DNA of 6,368 bases from Nonlabens sp. (GTDB taxonomy: Bacteria; Bacteroidota; Bacteroidia; Flavobacteriales; Flavobacteriaceae), in the NCBI GenBank assembly GCA_030731685.1, contig JANQTO010000111.1:1-6368 (forward strand). The letters are read 5' to 3'. This document shows, one piece after another, positions 1 to 5,431 of the stretch. The number at the start of each line of letters is the position of its first letter. Positions within the stretch are counted from its first letter, which is position 1. The position numbers and the translations under genes were made by a program. Under the pieces are notes generated by a model, which was not told where the DNA came from, made no database searches, and was given only the letters and a program-made list of their open reading frames with translations.

Positions 1-1084
1 CAAACTCTGTTATGGATTCATTTTCGAGCATGAGGCCGGTTTGTTCATAACGCATGCCGCCGCGGTAGGTTGCTCTGTTCCAGTAGCTTGTAATGCTATT
101 GTAGTCAGGAATATAAAAACCGCCAATACGATACGTTGCTGCGTCTTCAAAAGAAGCACCGTTAGGTGGTGCAAAACTTCTTGCCGTTGTCGCGCTTGTT
201 CCACGCATACTATATTCTGCAGCAACGGCCCATTCTAGACGCTGACCTATGCTTAGACCTAGGGTTAGGTCGCTAGGTAATTTCAGTTTTTCTGTAGTTT
301 GGTCAAATGTACGCTGACCAGTTGTGACCTCATTTTGTTCACTGTCCAGTGAAAATGTATTAAGTGTGCGGTTATTTAAGGAGCTTATGGTGCTCTCTGG
401 GGCATAAATCAAACTCGCCTGAAGTTCGTACTTCTCGTTGATGATATTTTGGTAATGCAATGCAAAATTATAGGATGCTCCGGAAAAATCTGACTCATTA
501 ACCTCATTTGTTCCAAATTGTACAGTATTAATTGCTACACTGGAAGAGTTAATTTCTTCTCCAAAATTGTATCTAAATTCAGCTCCAACGCTAAATTGCT
601 TGTTTATTTTGAAACCAGCTCCTAAATAAGCTCTTGTTATGTCGCCAGAGCCACTAAACCTACTGTATAGCTCGTTTGAGGTATTGCCCAGATTGTAACC
701 TACAGATTTGAACGGCACAAGGCCAAAACCTACACCAGCTCTTGTTCCTATAGGAAAGCCTAAACTTAAATATTCTATTGTTGTTGCATTTGAGTTTTCT
801 GAGACTTCACCATCGATTGTTTCCGCTTTAGCTGTCGTAGCTGTATAAACGGCTCCTAAGCCGTAGTTTGTAAGTCTGAGATTGCCATAACTCGCTGGAT
901 TTTGTATGGTGACGTGAACGCTATCTAGGTAGGTGCTAATTCCTGCCATGCTTCGATTTTCAATGGTGCCTCTAAAAGTTTGCTGGCCTAGCCCAAAATA
1001 GGAGTATGGGGATGAAGTACGGGTTTGTGCAATGGTGCTTGTAGTAGCCAAAAGCAGGACCGCGATTAAAATACTTCTTATCAT
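1..1084 (-). CDS. FadL-like outer-membrane beta-barrel protein, 3' end beyond the window
   Basis: The frame is open for 361 codons from ATG 1084-1082 to the left edge with no stop, so the C-terminus is missing. Residues 1-19 form a signal peptide (basic MIRS, hydrophobic core, cleavage probably between Ala19 and Gln20). The mature N-terminus has SPYSYFGLGQ (residues 25-34) and an NPAS motif (62-65), a pattern I associate with Bacteroidota FadL/OmpP1-type barrel proteins. The rest alternates short polar and aromatic strands with Gly-rich turns, for example GVGFGL and YLGAGFKI. Near the edge, YWNRATYRGGMRYEQTG resembles the late barrel strands of that family, so perhaps only some tens of residues are missing. 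Such proteins sit in the outer membrane and may move hydrophobic ligands; no substrate can be assigned. The start is 2 nt after the coaX stop with no Shine-Dalgarno, so translational coupling is likely. A PorV-like relative is the main alternative. Confidence 0.82.
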   Translation of the reverse strand, partial: MIRSILIAVLLLATTSTIAQTRTSSPYSYFGLGQQTFRGTIENRSMAGISTYLDSVHVTIQNPASYGNLRLTNYGLGAVYTATTAKAETIDGEVSENSNATTIEYLSLGFPIGTRAGVGFGLVPFKSVGYNLGNTSNELYSRFSGSGDITRAYLGAGFKINKQFSVGAEFRYNFGEEINSSSVAINTVQFGTNEVNESDFSGASYNFALHYQNIINEKYELQASLIYAPESTISSLNNRTLNTFSLDSEQNEVTTGQRTFDQTTEKLKLPSDLTLGLSIGQRLEWAVAAEYSMRGTSATTARSFAPPNGASFEDAATYRIGGFYIPDYNSITSYWNRATYRGGMRYEQTGLMLENESITEF

Positions 1085-1086
1085 AT

Positions 1087-1812
1087 TTATTTATTGAATG
1101 TATACAAATTATATATGCCGTGAAGCATTAAAAAAGGCGTGGCAAAGAAACGTCTTTTTAGCTCAGGATGCAATACTTGTGCATCGCCTCCTGTTAACAA
1201 ACAGTTAATGTTGACATCGAGTGTTTTATACTGTTTGCGTGTTCCCTTTATCTCTTGCAGTATTCCATTTATGACTCCATTATGTATAGAGCTTGCAGTG
1301 GTATCTCCTATAAAAGTTTCTTGCTTTACTGGAGTTAATAACGGCAAGTTTGCCGTAAAATTATGAAGCGATTCATATCGCAGTCTAAATCCTGGTGAAA
1401 TTGCTCCGCCGTGGTATTCATTATGGGCATCTAAATAGTCGTAGGTAATGCATGTTCCTATACTCACTATAAGCGTTCCTTGTCCAGGTTTAGCATATTG
1501 GGGTACTCCTGCAACCAGCGCCATACGGTCTGCGCCTAGCGTGTCAGACTTATACAGGTTTTTAAAAGGTAGCGCACATGCTGTAGTAATTTCGTAAAAC
1601 GAAAAATGCTCTTGAAGCTTTTCCTTTAAAAGAATAGGGAAGTAACCTACCTGGCACCAAACGATTTGTTTGACTGTTGGGTATTTAAGATGGAGTTCTC
1701 CAAATTGTATATCAAAAGTTGTAGCATCGCACCTGCGTATGTCATACACTTTTAAGTGATCTACTACAGCTATTTTTACCGCAGTATTGCCTATGTCTAT
1801 AATAAAAACCAT
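1087..1812 (-). CDS. coaX: Type III pantothenate kinase
   Basis: This cytoplasmic enzyme phosphorylates pantothenate to 4'-phosphopantothenate with ATP, the first step of coenzyme A synthesis. The 241-residue protein is full length for the family and belongs to the ASKHA (acetate kinase/Hsp70/actin) fold. Visible motifs are the N-terminal phosphate-binding DIGNT with Asp6 (6-10), GADR (93-96), which helps form the substrate site, GTCITYD with Asp125 (119-125), GGAISPG (135-141), GDTT (169-172) and GGD (208-210). No key motif is missing. The ATG at 1812-1810 puts DIGNT at residue 6 as usual, so the start is secure. It begins 13 nt after the 3' end of tRNA-Val on the same strand, with no room for a promoter, so transcription probably starts ahead of the tRNA. 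The outer-membrane gene follows after 2 nt. I know this type as insensitive to CoA feedback and often needing a monovalent cation. Confidence 0.96.
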   Translation of the reverse strand: MVFIIDIGNTAVKIAVVDHLKVYDIRRCDATTFDIQFGELHLKYPTVKQIVWCQVGYFPILLKEKLQEHFSFYEITTACALPFKNLYKSDTLGADRMALVAGVPQYAKPGQGTLIVSIGTCITYDYLDAHNEYHGGAISPGFRLRYESLHNFTANLPLLTPVKQETFIGDTTASSIHNGVINGILQEIKGTRKQYKTLDVNINCLLTGGDAQVLHPELKRRFFATPFLMLHGIYNLYTFNK

Positions 1813-1824
1813 GAGTAATGCTAG

Positions 1825-1899
1825 TGTGGAATACTGGGCTCGAACCAGCGACCTCTACGATGTCAACGTAACGCTCTGAACCAACTGAGCTAATCCCAC
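1825..1899 (-). tRNA. tRNA-Val (anticodon GAC)
   Basis: The 75-nt cloverleaf folds fully. The acceptor stem pairs GTGGGAT with ATTCCAC (one G-T pair), followed by discriminator A at 1825. The D stem is GCTC/GAGC. The anticodon stem TTACG/CGTAG closes the loop TTGACAT, giving anticodon GAC for valine codons GTC and GTT. The T arm is GCTGG, TTCGAGC, CCAGT. CCA is not encoded, because CTA follows the discriminator, so it must be added after transcription. coaX starts 12 intervening nt downstream, so the tRNA probably heads a tRNA-mRNA transcript. Confidence 0.97.
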
Positions 1900-1910
1900 A
1901 TTAATGGTGG

Positions 1911-1918
1911 CGAAGATA
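1911..1918 (-). promoter_or_regulatory. Putative -7 box of the tRNA-Val(-coaX) promoter
   Basis: On the minus strand the sequence is TATCTTCG, seven of eight matches to the Bacteroidota -7 consensus TAnnTTTG. It lies 11 nt ahead of the tRNA 5' end, so transcription would start within a few bases of the mature tRNA. GCCACC follows at once, as at the tRNA-Phe promoter. I see no clear -33 TTG at the usual spacing; TTA occurs about 20 nt upstream. This would also be the nearest promoter for coaX and the outer-membrane gene. The assignment is inferred from the pattern only. Confidence 0.5.
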
Positions 1919-2036
1919 TAAATAAGTGCCGATAGTTCTAATGTATGATAGGAGTGAATGTTAATTTAAGTTATCGTTTTGAATATATCTTGCGGGTTTA
2001 TGGTTTTAAGTATACTTTGACAAAACACATTAAAAC

Positions 2037-2065
2037 AAAAAGCCCAATCGTGAGATTGGGCTTTT
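2037..2065 (-). terminator. Intrinsic terminator after tRNA-Phe
   Basis: A perfect 9-bp stem AGCCCAATC/GATTGGGCT (2041-2049 with 2054-2062) closes a 4-nt loop and is flanked by an A-tract on the left and a T-tract on the right, so it could act in both directions. On the minus strand it begins almost directly after the tRNA-Phe 3' end and ends in a run of T. It should separate tRNA-Phe from tRNA-Val transcription. No plus-strand gene lies nearby, so its minus-strand role is the relevant one. Confidence 0.88.
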
Positions 2066-2066
2066 G

Positions 2067-2139
2067 TGGTACCTCCAGGAATCGAACCAGGGACACAAGG
2101 ATTTTCAGTCCTTTGCTCTACCAACTGAGCTAAGGTACC
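2067..2139 (-). tRNA. tRNA-Phe (anticodon GAA)
   Basis: This is a standard 73-nt cloverleaf. The acceptor stem GGTACCT pairs perfectly with AGGTACC, with discriminator A at 2067. The D stem is GCTC/GAGC with the usual AGTTGGTA loop. The anticodon stem AAGGA/TCCTT closes the loop CTGAAAA, giving anticodon GAA for phenylalanine codons. The T arm is CCTGG, TTCGATT, CCTGG-type pairing. CCA is not encoded. It lies between murF and tRNA-Val on the same strand, with its own promoter upstream and a strong terminator downstream, so it looks like an independent unit. Confidence 0.98.
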
Positions 2140-2158
2140 TTTAGCTGTAAAGCGGTGG

Positions 2159-2166
2159 CAAATTTA
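2159..2166 (-). promoter_or_regulatory. Putative -7 box of the tRNA-Phe promoter
   Basis: On the minus strand the sequence is TAAATTTG, an exact match to TAnnTTTG, 19 nt before the mature tRNA 5' end. It is followed directly by CCACCGC. A start about 7 nt downstream would give a short 5' leader for RNase P to remove. No good TTG is seen at the -33 position (TTT lies 19 nt upstream). murF has no obvious terminator before this point, so read-through from murF may also feed the tRNA. Confidence 0.6.
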
Positions 2167-2231
2167 CATAATTTCTTCTTTGGTGAAAGTAATTACCACA
2201 TTATTTCAAAAATATTTTTTAAACTGCTGAC

Positions 2232-3485
2232 TTATAAGAGGTTTAAAACGCGCTCAAGTGCCATACCGCGAGAGCCTTTTATTAAAATGGTAGCTTTTTT
2301 ATCTTCTGGCAGTTTAAATGACGCTGTAAATTCTTCAAAACTCTCATGGCTTATTGCGGTTTTACAATCTGTTTTGTTGAAATTACTGCCTATAAGGTGA
2401 ACCTCGTTTATCGCTGATTGCTGAGCAAGGTAGACTATTTTCTGATGCTCTTCTTGGGCATAAATCCCTAACTCAAACATGTCACCGAGTATCGCTATTT
2501 TATATTCTGCATCTTTGTTTGCTAAATTTTCAATAGCCACTTCCATACTACTGGGGTTTGCGTTGTATGAGTCCATAATGAGTTGCAAATCTCCTTTGTG
2601 AATAACTTGCGACCTATGGTTAGTAGGCTCGTAGTTGCTTATGCCATTTATAATTGCATCGTCGTTCATGTCAAATAAAAGACCTATTGCATATGCTAGC
2701 AATGCATTGTGATAGTTGTATACGCCTGTAAGCTGGGTTTCTACCTTTTTTCCGTTAATTTCAAAACATAGTAGTTCAGTATTATCTATGATGCGAGTAT
2801 CAACAGGTGTTTTAATGCGTTTTATTTCTTTAGTGCGTGCTTCCTGCTCAGCATCCCAACGCCCTATAATTGCAGTTCCACCAGACTTTTTAAGATAATC
2901 GTAAAGTTCGCTTTTCCCTTTTTTGATTCCTTCTATACCTCCAAAACCTTCCATATGCGCCTTGCCAAAATTAGTAATAAGGCCATAATTAGGTTTTGCT
3001 ATTTCAGAAAGTGCGGCAATTTCTAACTGGTGATTTGCGCCCATTTCTACAACACCTATTTCCGTGGTACTGTCAAAACTTAACAGCGTGAGTGGTACTC
3101 CTATATGGTTGTTTAAATTACCTCGTGTCCCTTTTACACTAAATGCTTGTGATAGAACTGATAGTATGAGTTCCTTTGTCGTGGTTTTACCGTTGCTTCC
3201 AGTGAGAGCAACAATGGGAATGTTTAGTGAGTTTCTGTGATACGTAGCAAGATCTTGTAGTGTGTTTAGTGTGTTTGAGACGACAGTGACATTGTGATGG
3301 TTTTCAAAAGACTCGTCGCTAGTTATAGCGTGGATTGCACCGTTTTTTAGAGCTTGTTCAACAAACTTGTTTCCGTCAAAATTTTCACCTCTTAAAGCGA
3401 AATAGAGCTGGTCTTTTTTAATTGTCCTTGTGTCTGTATTGACCCCGCTACTTTTCAAAAATATGTCGTAAAGTTCTTGTATCAT
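2232..3485 (-). CDS. murF: UDP-MurNAc-tripeptide--D-Ala-D-Ala ligase
   Basis: MurF is the cytoplasmic ATP-dependent ligase that adds D-Ala-D-Ala to the UDP-MurNAc-tripeptide, finishing the pentapeptide precursor of peptidoglycan. The 417-residue protein has all three Mur-ligase domains. The N-terminal UDP-binding domain (about 1-85) has STDTR-like VNTDTR (15-20) and ALRGENFDGN (30-39), typical of MurF. The central ATPase domain has the P-loop TGSNGKTTT (95-103), NLNNHIG (123-129), EMGANH (147-152) and ITNFGKAHMEGFG (170-182). The C-terminal domain has NHRSQV (289-294), DSYNANPSS (305-313), ILGDMFELG (332-340) and KGSRGMALE (403-411). It is slightly shorter than the Escherichia coli enzyme but complete. 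The start matches the usual MIxELYxxFLxSSG opening. It lies just downstream of gldJ and its terminator, outside the usual mur-fts cluster, as I recall for other flavobacteria. Expression depends on read-through or on a promoter buried in the terminator region. Confidence 0.98.
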   Translation of the reverse strand: MIQELYDIFLKSSGVNTDTRTIKKDQLYFALRGENFDGNKFVEQALKNGAIHAITSDESFENHHNVTVVSNTLNTLQDLATYHRNSLNIPIVALTGSNGKTTTKELILSVLSQAFSVKGTRGNLNNHIGVPLTLLSFDSTTEIGVVEMGANHQLEIAALSEIAKPNYGLITNFGKAHMEGFGGIEGIKKGKSELYDYLKKSGGTAIIGRWDAEQEARTKEIKRIKTPVDTRIIDNTELLCFEINGKKVETQLTGVYNYHNALLAYAIGLLFDMNDDAIINGISNYEPTNHRSQVIHKGDLQLIMDSYNANPSSMEVAIENLANKDAEYKIAILGDMFELGIYAQEEHQKIVYLAQQSAINEVHLIGSNFNKTDCKTAISHESFEEFTASFKLPEDKKATILIKGSRGMALERVLNLL

Positions 3486-3502
3486 AATTGATTATTGCGC
3501 AT

Positions 3503-3532
3503 AAAAAAGCCCTTAAAAATAAGGGCTTTTTT
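3503..3532 (-). terminator. Strong intrinsic terminator between gldJ and murF
   Basis: A perfect 13-bp inverted repeat (3503-3515 with 3520-3532) has a GC core GCCC/GGGC, a 4-nt loop, and A and T tracts on the two flanks. On the minus strand it starts 18 nt after the gldJ stop and its U-tract ends 17 nt before the murF ATG. It is well placed to end the gldJ transcript. Because so little DNA separates it from murF, it may also act as a partial terminator that limits gldJ-to-murF read-through. Confidence 0.9.
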
Positions 3533-3550
3533 TATAATGTGCTAGGTTAT

Positions 3551-5236
3551 TTAGTTTCTAGGTCTTTTAGATTTTTGTGATTTAGAACCTGTACGTGACA
3601 TTGCACAACGGAAGCCCAAGTCATCTTTAGCCATATCTTGTGGATAAAATCTACGTTGTGCTGGGTCTAACCAGTACTCTCGATCTCTCCAAGAGCCGCC
3701 TTTTATAACGCGCACCTCATTATTTATAAGTGTAGTGCGGGTTTTGGCTTTATCGTATTGTCTGTCAAGTGAGCCAAGTGTATCAGCGCTTACATTGTGG
3801 ATTGGAGCGTTGTACATGCGTTTAGAGCTGTCTAGTGTTCCAGATTCTTCAAAGTAACGTGTAGATTGTGCATCACCATCTCTAAAATTGCGGTTGTCAG
3901 ATTTGTCAAAATTTGTACGTAGATAAGTTTCGTTGTCATCCACTGCAACCTGCTGAATTTCTCCTGGTAGTGCACGTGCAATCAATTTACCATTTGCAAG
4001 TGTGTCATAAGGAATAGAGTCTGCACTTACTATCGCAATCATTCCATCAGGTCCTATTTTGTTTTTAGTGTAAACGTTTCCACGGAAATAGTTGAAGTCG
4101 TTGAACTCATCATCAACCATAGGACGATAGACGTCTGCAACCCATTCTGAAACGTTACCTGCCATGTCGTATATACCGAAATCGTTAGGCGCATAGTTCT
4201 TCACTTTTGCAGTAATATCTGCACCGTCATCACTCCAACCAGCTATACCACCGTAATCACCATCACCTTGCTTAAAGTTAGCTTTGTGGTCGCCACGGTT
4301 AGTGCGTTTTCCGCTACGTGTGTACTGACCATCCCATGGGTATTTCTTACGACCACGTATTGCATTGTACTCACGGTTTCCGTTTTCAGCAAGTGCTGCA
4401 TATTCCCATTCTGCTTCGGTAGGAAGTCTGTATCCTGGAAGTATAATACCATCTTTACGAGTTACGTAAAGACCCGTAGGCTCGCCAGTTCCATTTTTAG
4501 TTGCAATTTGCGTTTTCTTTTTCTCTCTTGCGTCAGATCTTTTACCTCCTTTTGTTTTTGCCTCGTCTCCACCATATGCAAGTGAAGGTGTATTTAGGTA
4601 AGTCTCAGTCGAAAAGGTTGACCCTGCTTCTACAGTTCCCATGGCATCTTTAGAAGTGTATCCTTCTTGACCTAAGATTAATTCATTCACGCGGTCAGTT
4701 CTCCACTCAGAGTACTCAACGGCTTGAATCCAAGAAACACCAACAACTGGATAGTTTTGATAAGAAGGGTGACGTAAGTAATTCTTAGTCATCTCTTCAT
4801 TATAACCTAAGCGGTTTCTCCAAACTAATGTATCAGGTACAAAACCGTTATAAATATTGCGATATTCTTCATCTTCAGGTGGGAAAACTAACTTTACCCA
4901 GTCAAGCATCTCCACGTACATACCGTTTGTAACCTCGGTCTCATCCATGTAAAAGGACTGAACGTGTTGTTGATTTGGTGTGTTGTTCCAGTCGTGCATA
5001 GGGTCGTCTTTAACACGTCCCATTGTAAATGTTCCGCCTTCTACAAAAACAAGTCCTGGGCCCGTAGCTTGCTCCTTATATTTAGTATTAAGTTCAAAAC
5101 CCGTAGGTCCTTTACCAGTAACGTCCCATCCTGTACCACGGGAAGTGGTAGAATAGTCATTACCCTTACCGCAGCTTATTACGGTCACTCCAGCCAGTAT
5201 TGCTACTGCAAATTTTACTACAAAGTACTTCTTCAT
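3551..5236 (-). CDS. gldJ: Gliding motility / type IX secretion lipoprotein GldJ
   Basis: GldJ is a lipoprotein needed for gliding in Flavobacterium johnsoniae; cells lacking it also lose other Gld proteins, including GldK, and T9SS function. This 561-residue product has a lipoprotein signal: KKYFVVK, a hydrophobic core and a lipobox ending VISC, with Cys22 as the lipidated residue. The rest is a formylglycine-generating-enzyme-like (FGE/sulfatase-modifying factor) fold: FVEGGTFTMG (64-73), DETEVTNGMYVEM (98-110), PVVGVSWIQAVEYSEW (163-178), GYRLPTEAEWEYAA (268-281), NDFGIYDMAGNVSEWVADVY (351-370), KGGSWRDREYW (512-522) and LGFRCA (540-545). In human FGE the two catalytic cysteines fall just after KGGS; here the aligned residues appear to be Trp522 and Gln527, so it is a structural pseudoenzyme. 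A Lys/Arg-rich insert (about 228-247) and a basic tail SKSQKSKRPRN are notable. The start gives a clean signal peptide. GldK is the main alternative, but length and neighbours favour GldJ. Confidence 0.96.
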   Translation of the reverse strand: MKKYFVVKFAVAILAGVTVISCGKGNDYSTTSRGTGWDVTGKGPTGFELNTKYKEQATGPGLVFVEGGTFTMGRVKDDPMHDWNNTPNQQHVQSFYMDETEVTNGMYVEMLDWVKLVFPPEDEEYRNIYNGFVPDTLVWRNRLGYNEEMTKNYLRHPSYQNYPVVGVSWIQAVEYSEWRTDRVNELILGQEGYTSKDAMGTVEAGSTFSTETYLNTPSLAYGGDEAKTKGGKRSDAREKKKTQIATKNGTGEPTGLYVTRKDGIILPGYRLPTEAEWEYAALAENGNREYNAIRGRKKYPWDGQYTRSGKRTNRGDHKANFKQGDGDYGGIAGWSDDGADITAKVKNYAPNDFGIYDMAGNVSEWVADVYRPMVDDEFNDFNYFRGNVYTKNKIGPDGMIAIVSADSIPYDTLANGKLIARALPGEIQQVAVDDNETYLRTNFDKSDNRNFRDGDAQSTRYFEESGTLDSSKRMYNAPIHNVSADTLGSLDRQYDKAKTRTTLINNEVRVIKGGSWRDREYWLDPAQRRFYPQDMAKDDLGFRCAMSRTGSKSQKSKRPRN

Positions 5237-5264
5237 TCTTAAATTTATTATAAAAAATGTCGTG

Positions 5265-5291
5265 CAATATAATCACTTCGTTTTAATTCAA
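5265..5291 (-). promoter_or_regulatory. Putative gldJ promoter
   Basis: On the minus strand TTG (5291-5289) is followed after 17 nt by TATATTG (5271-5265), close to the Bacteroidota pattern TTG-N17-23-TAnnTTTG but one T short in the -7 box. A start about 7 nt downstream would leave a 5' leader of roughly 20 nt before the gldJ ATG. This is a pattern match in AT-rich DNA, so chance is a real possibility. Confidence 0.35.
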
Positions 5292-5317
5292 AAGCATTAT
5301 TTTGAAAATATTCACGT

Positions 5318-5325
5318 TACATTTG
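5318..5325 (+). promoter_or_regulatory. Putative -7 box of the porU promoter
   Basis: TACATTTG is an exact match to the Bacteroidota -7 consensus TAnnTTTG. It would give a 5' untranslated leader of about 100 nt for porU. A matching -33 TTG is not at the expected distance; the nearest TTG upstream leaves only 13 nt. The box overlaps neither start codon and would let both genes be driven from the same control region. Confidence 0.35.
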
Positions 5326-5431
5326 TTATTCACTGTATAATAACGCCGTTAGTTCGTGTTTATTTTATGTTGTGATAGTTTTATTTTAACGATTAAAATA
5401 CTAGAACGATTATGATGTCGTTTTCCTTTTA

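Larger units (their letters stand above)
5237..5431. other. Divergent gldJ-porU intergenic control region
   Basis: This 195-bp AT-rich stretch has no ORF of note and separates the divergent starts of gldJ (minus) and porU (plus). It must carry the promoters or leaders of both genes. It holds a minus-strand TTG-N17-TATATTG pair close to gldJ and a plus-strand exact TAnnTTTG about 106 nt before porU. I found no strong hairpin or riboswitch-like structure. The rest is unassigned. Confidence 0.7.

Noticed and set aside
10..238. Two short ORFs of 65-71 codons on opposite strands
   Set aside because: Both are out of frame with the outer-membrane protein frame, which is continuous from 1084 to the left edge and has a signal peptide and family motifs.
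1..1084. Frameshifted or broken outer-membrane gene, because no long closed ORF is seen here
   Set aside because: Codon-by-codon translation from 1084 shows 361 uninterrupted codons; it simply lacks a stop within the window.
1945..2133. 62-codon plus-strand ORF
   Set aside because: It runs through the tRNA-Phe terminator and antisense through most of tRNA-Phe; it has no recognisable protein features.
2208..2219. AAAAATATTTTT palindrome downstream of murF, as a terminator
   Set aside because: It is a pure A/T palindrome with no loop or GC core, so it would not form a stable terminator hairpin.
4243..4585. ORFs of 69 and 105 codons overlapping gldJ in other frames
   Set aside because: They lie wholly within the well-supported gldJ frame and resemble no protein I know; the Cys- and Phe-rich composition is typical of antisense reading.
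4964..5242. 92-codon plus-strand ORF opposite the gldJ 5' end
   Set aside because: It is antisense to the gldJ signal peptide and start of the mature protein, with no start signal or domain of its own.
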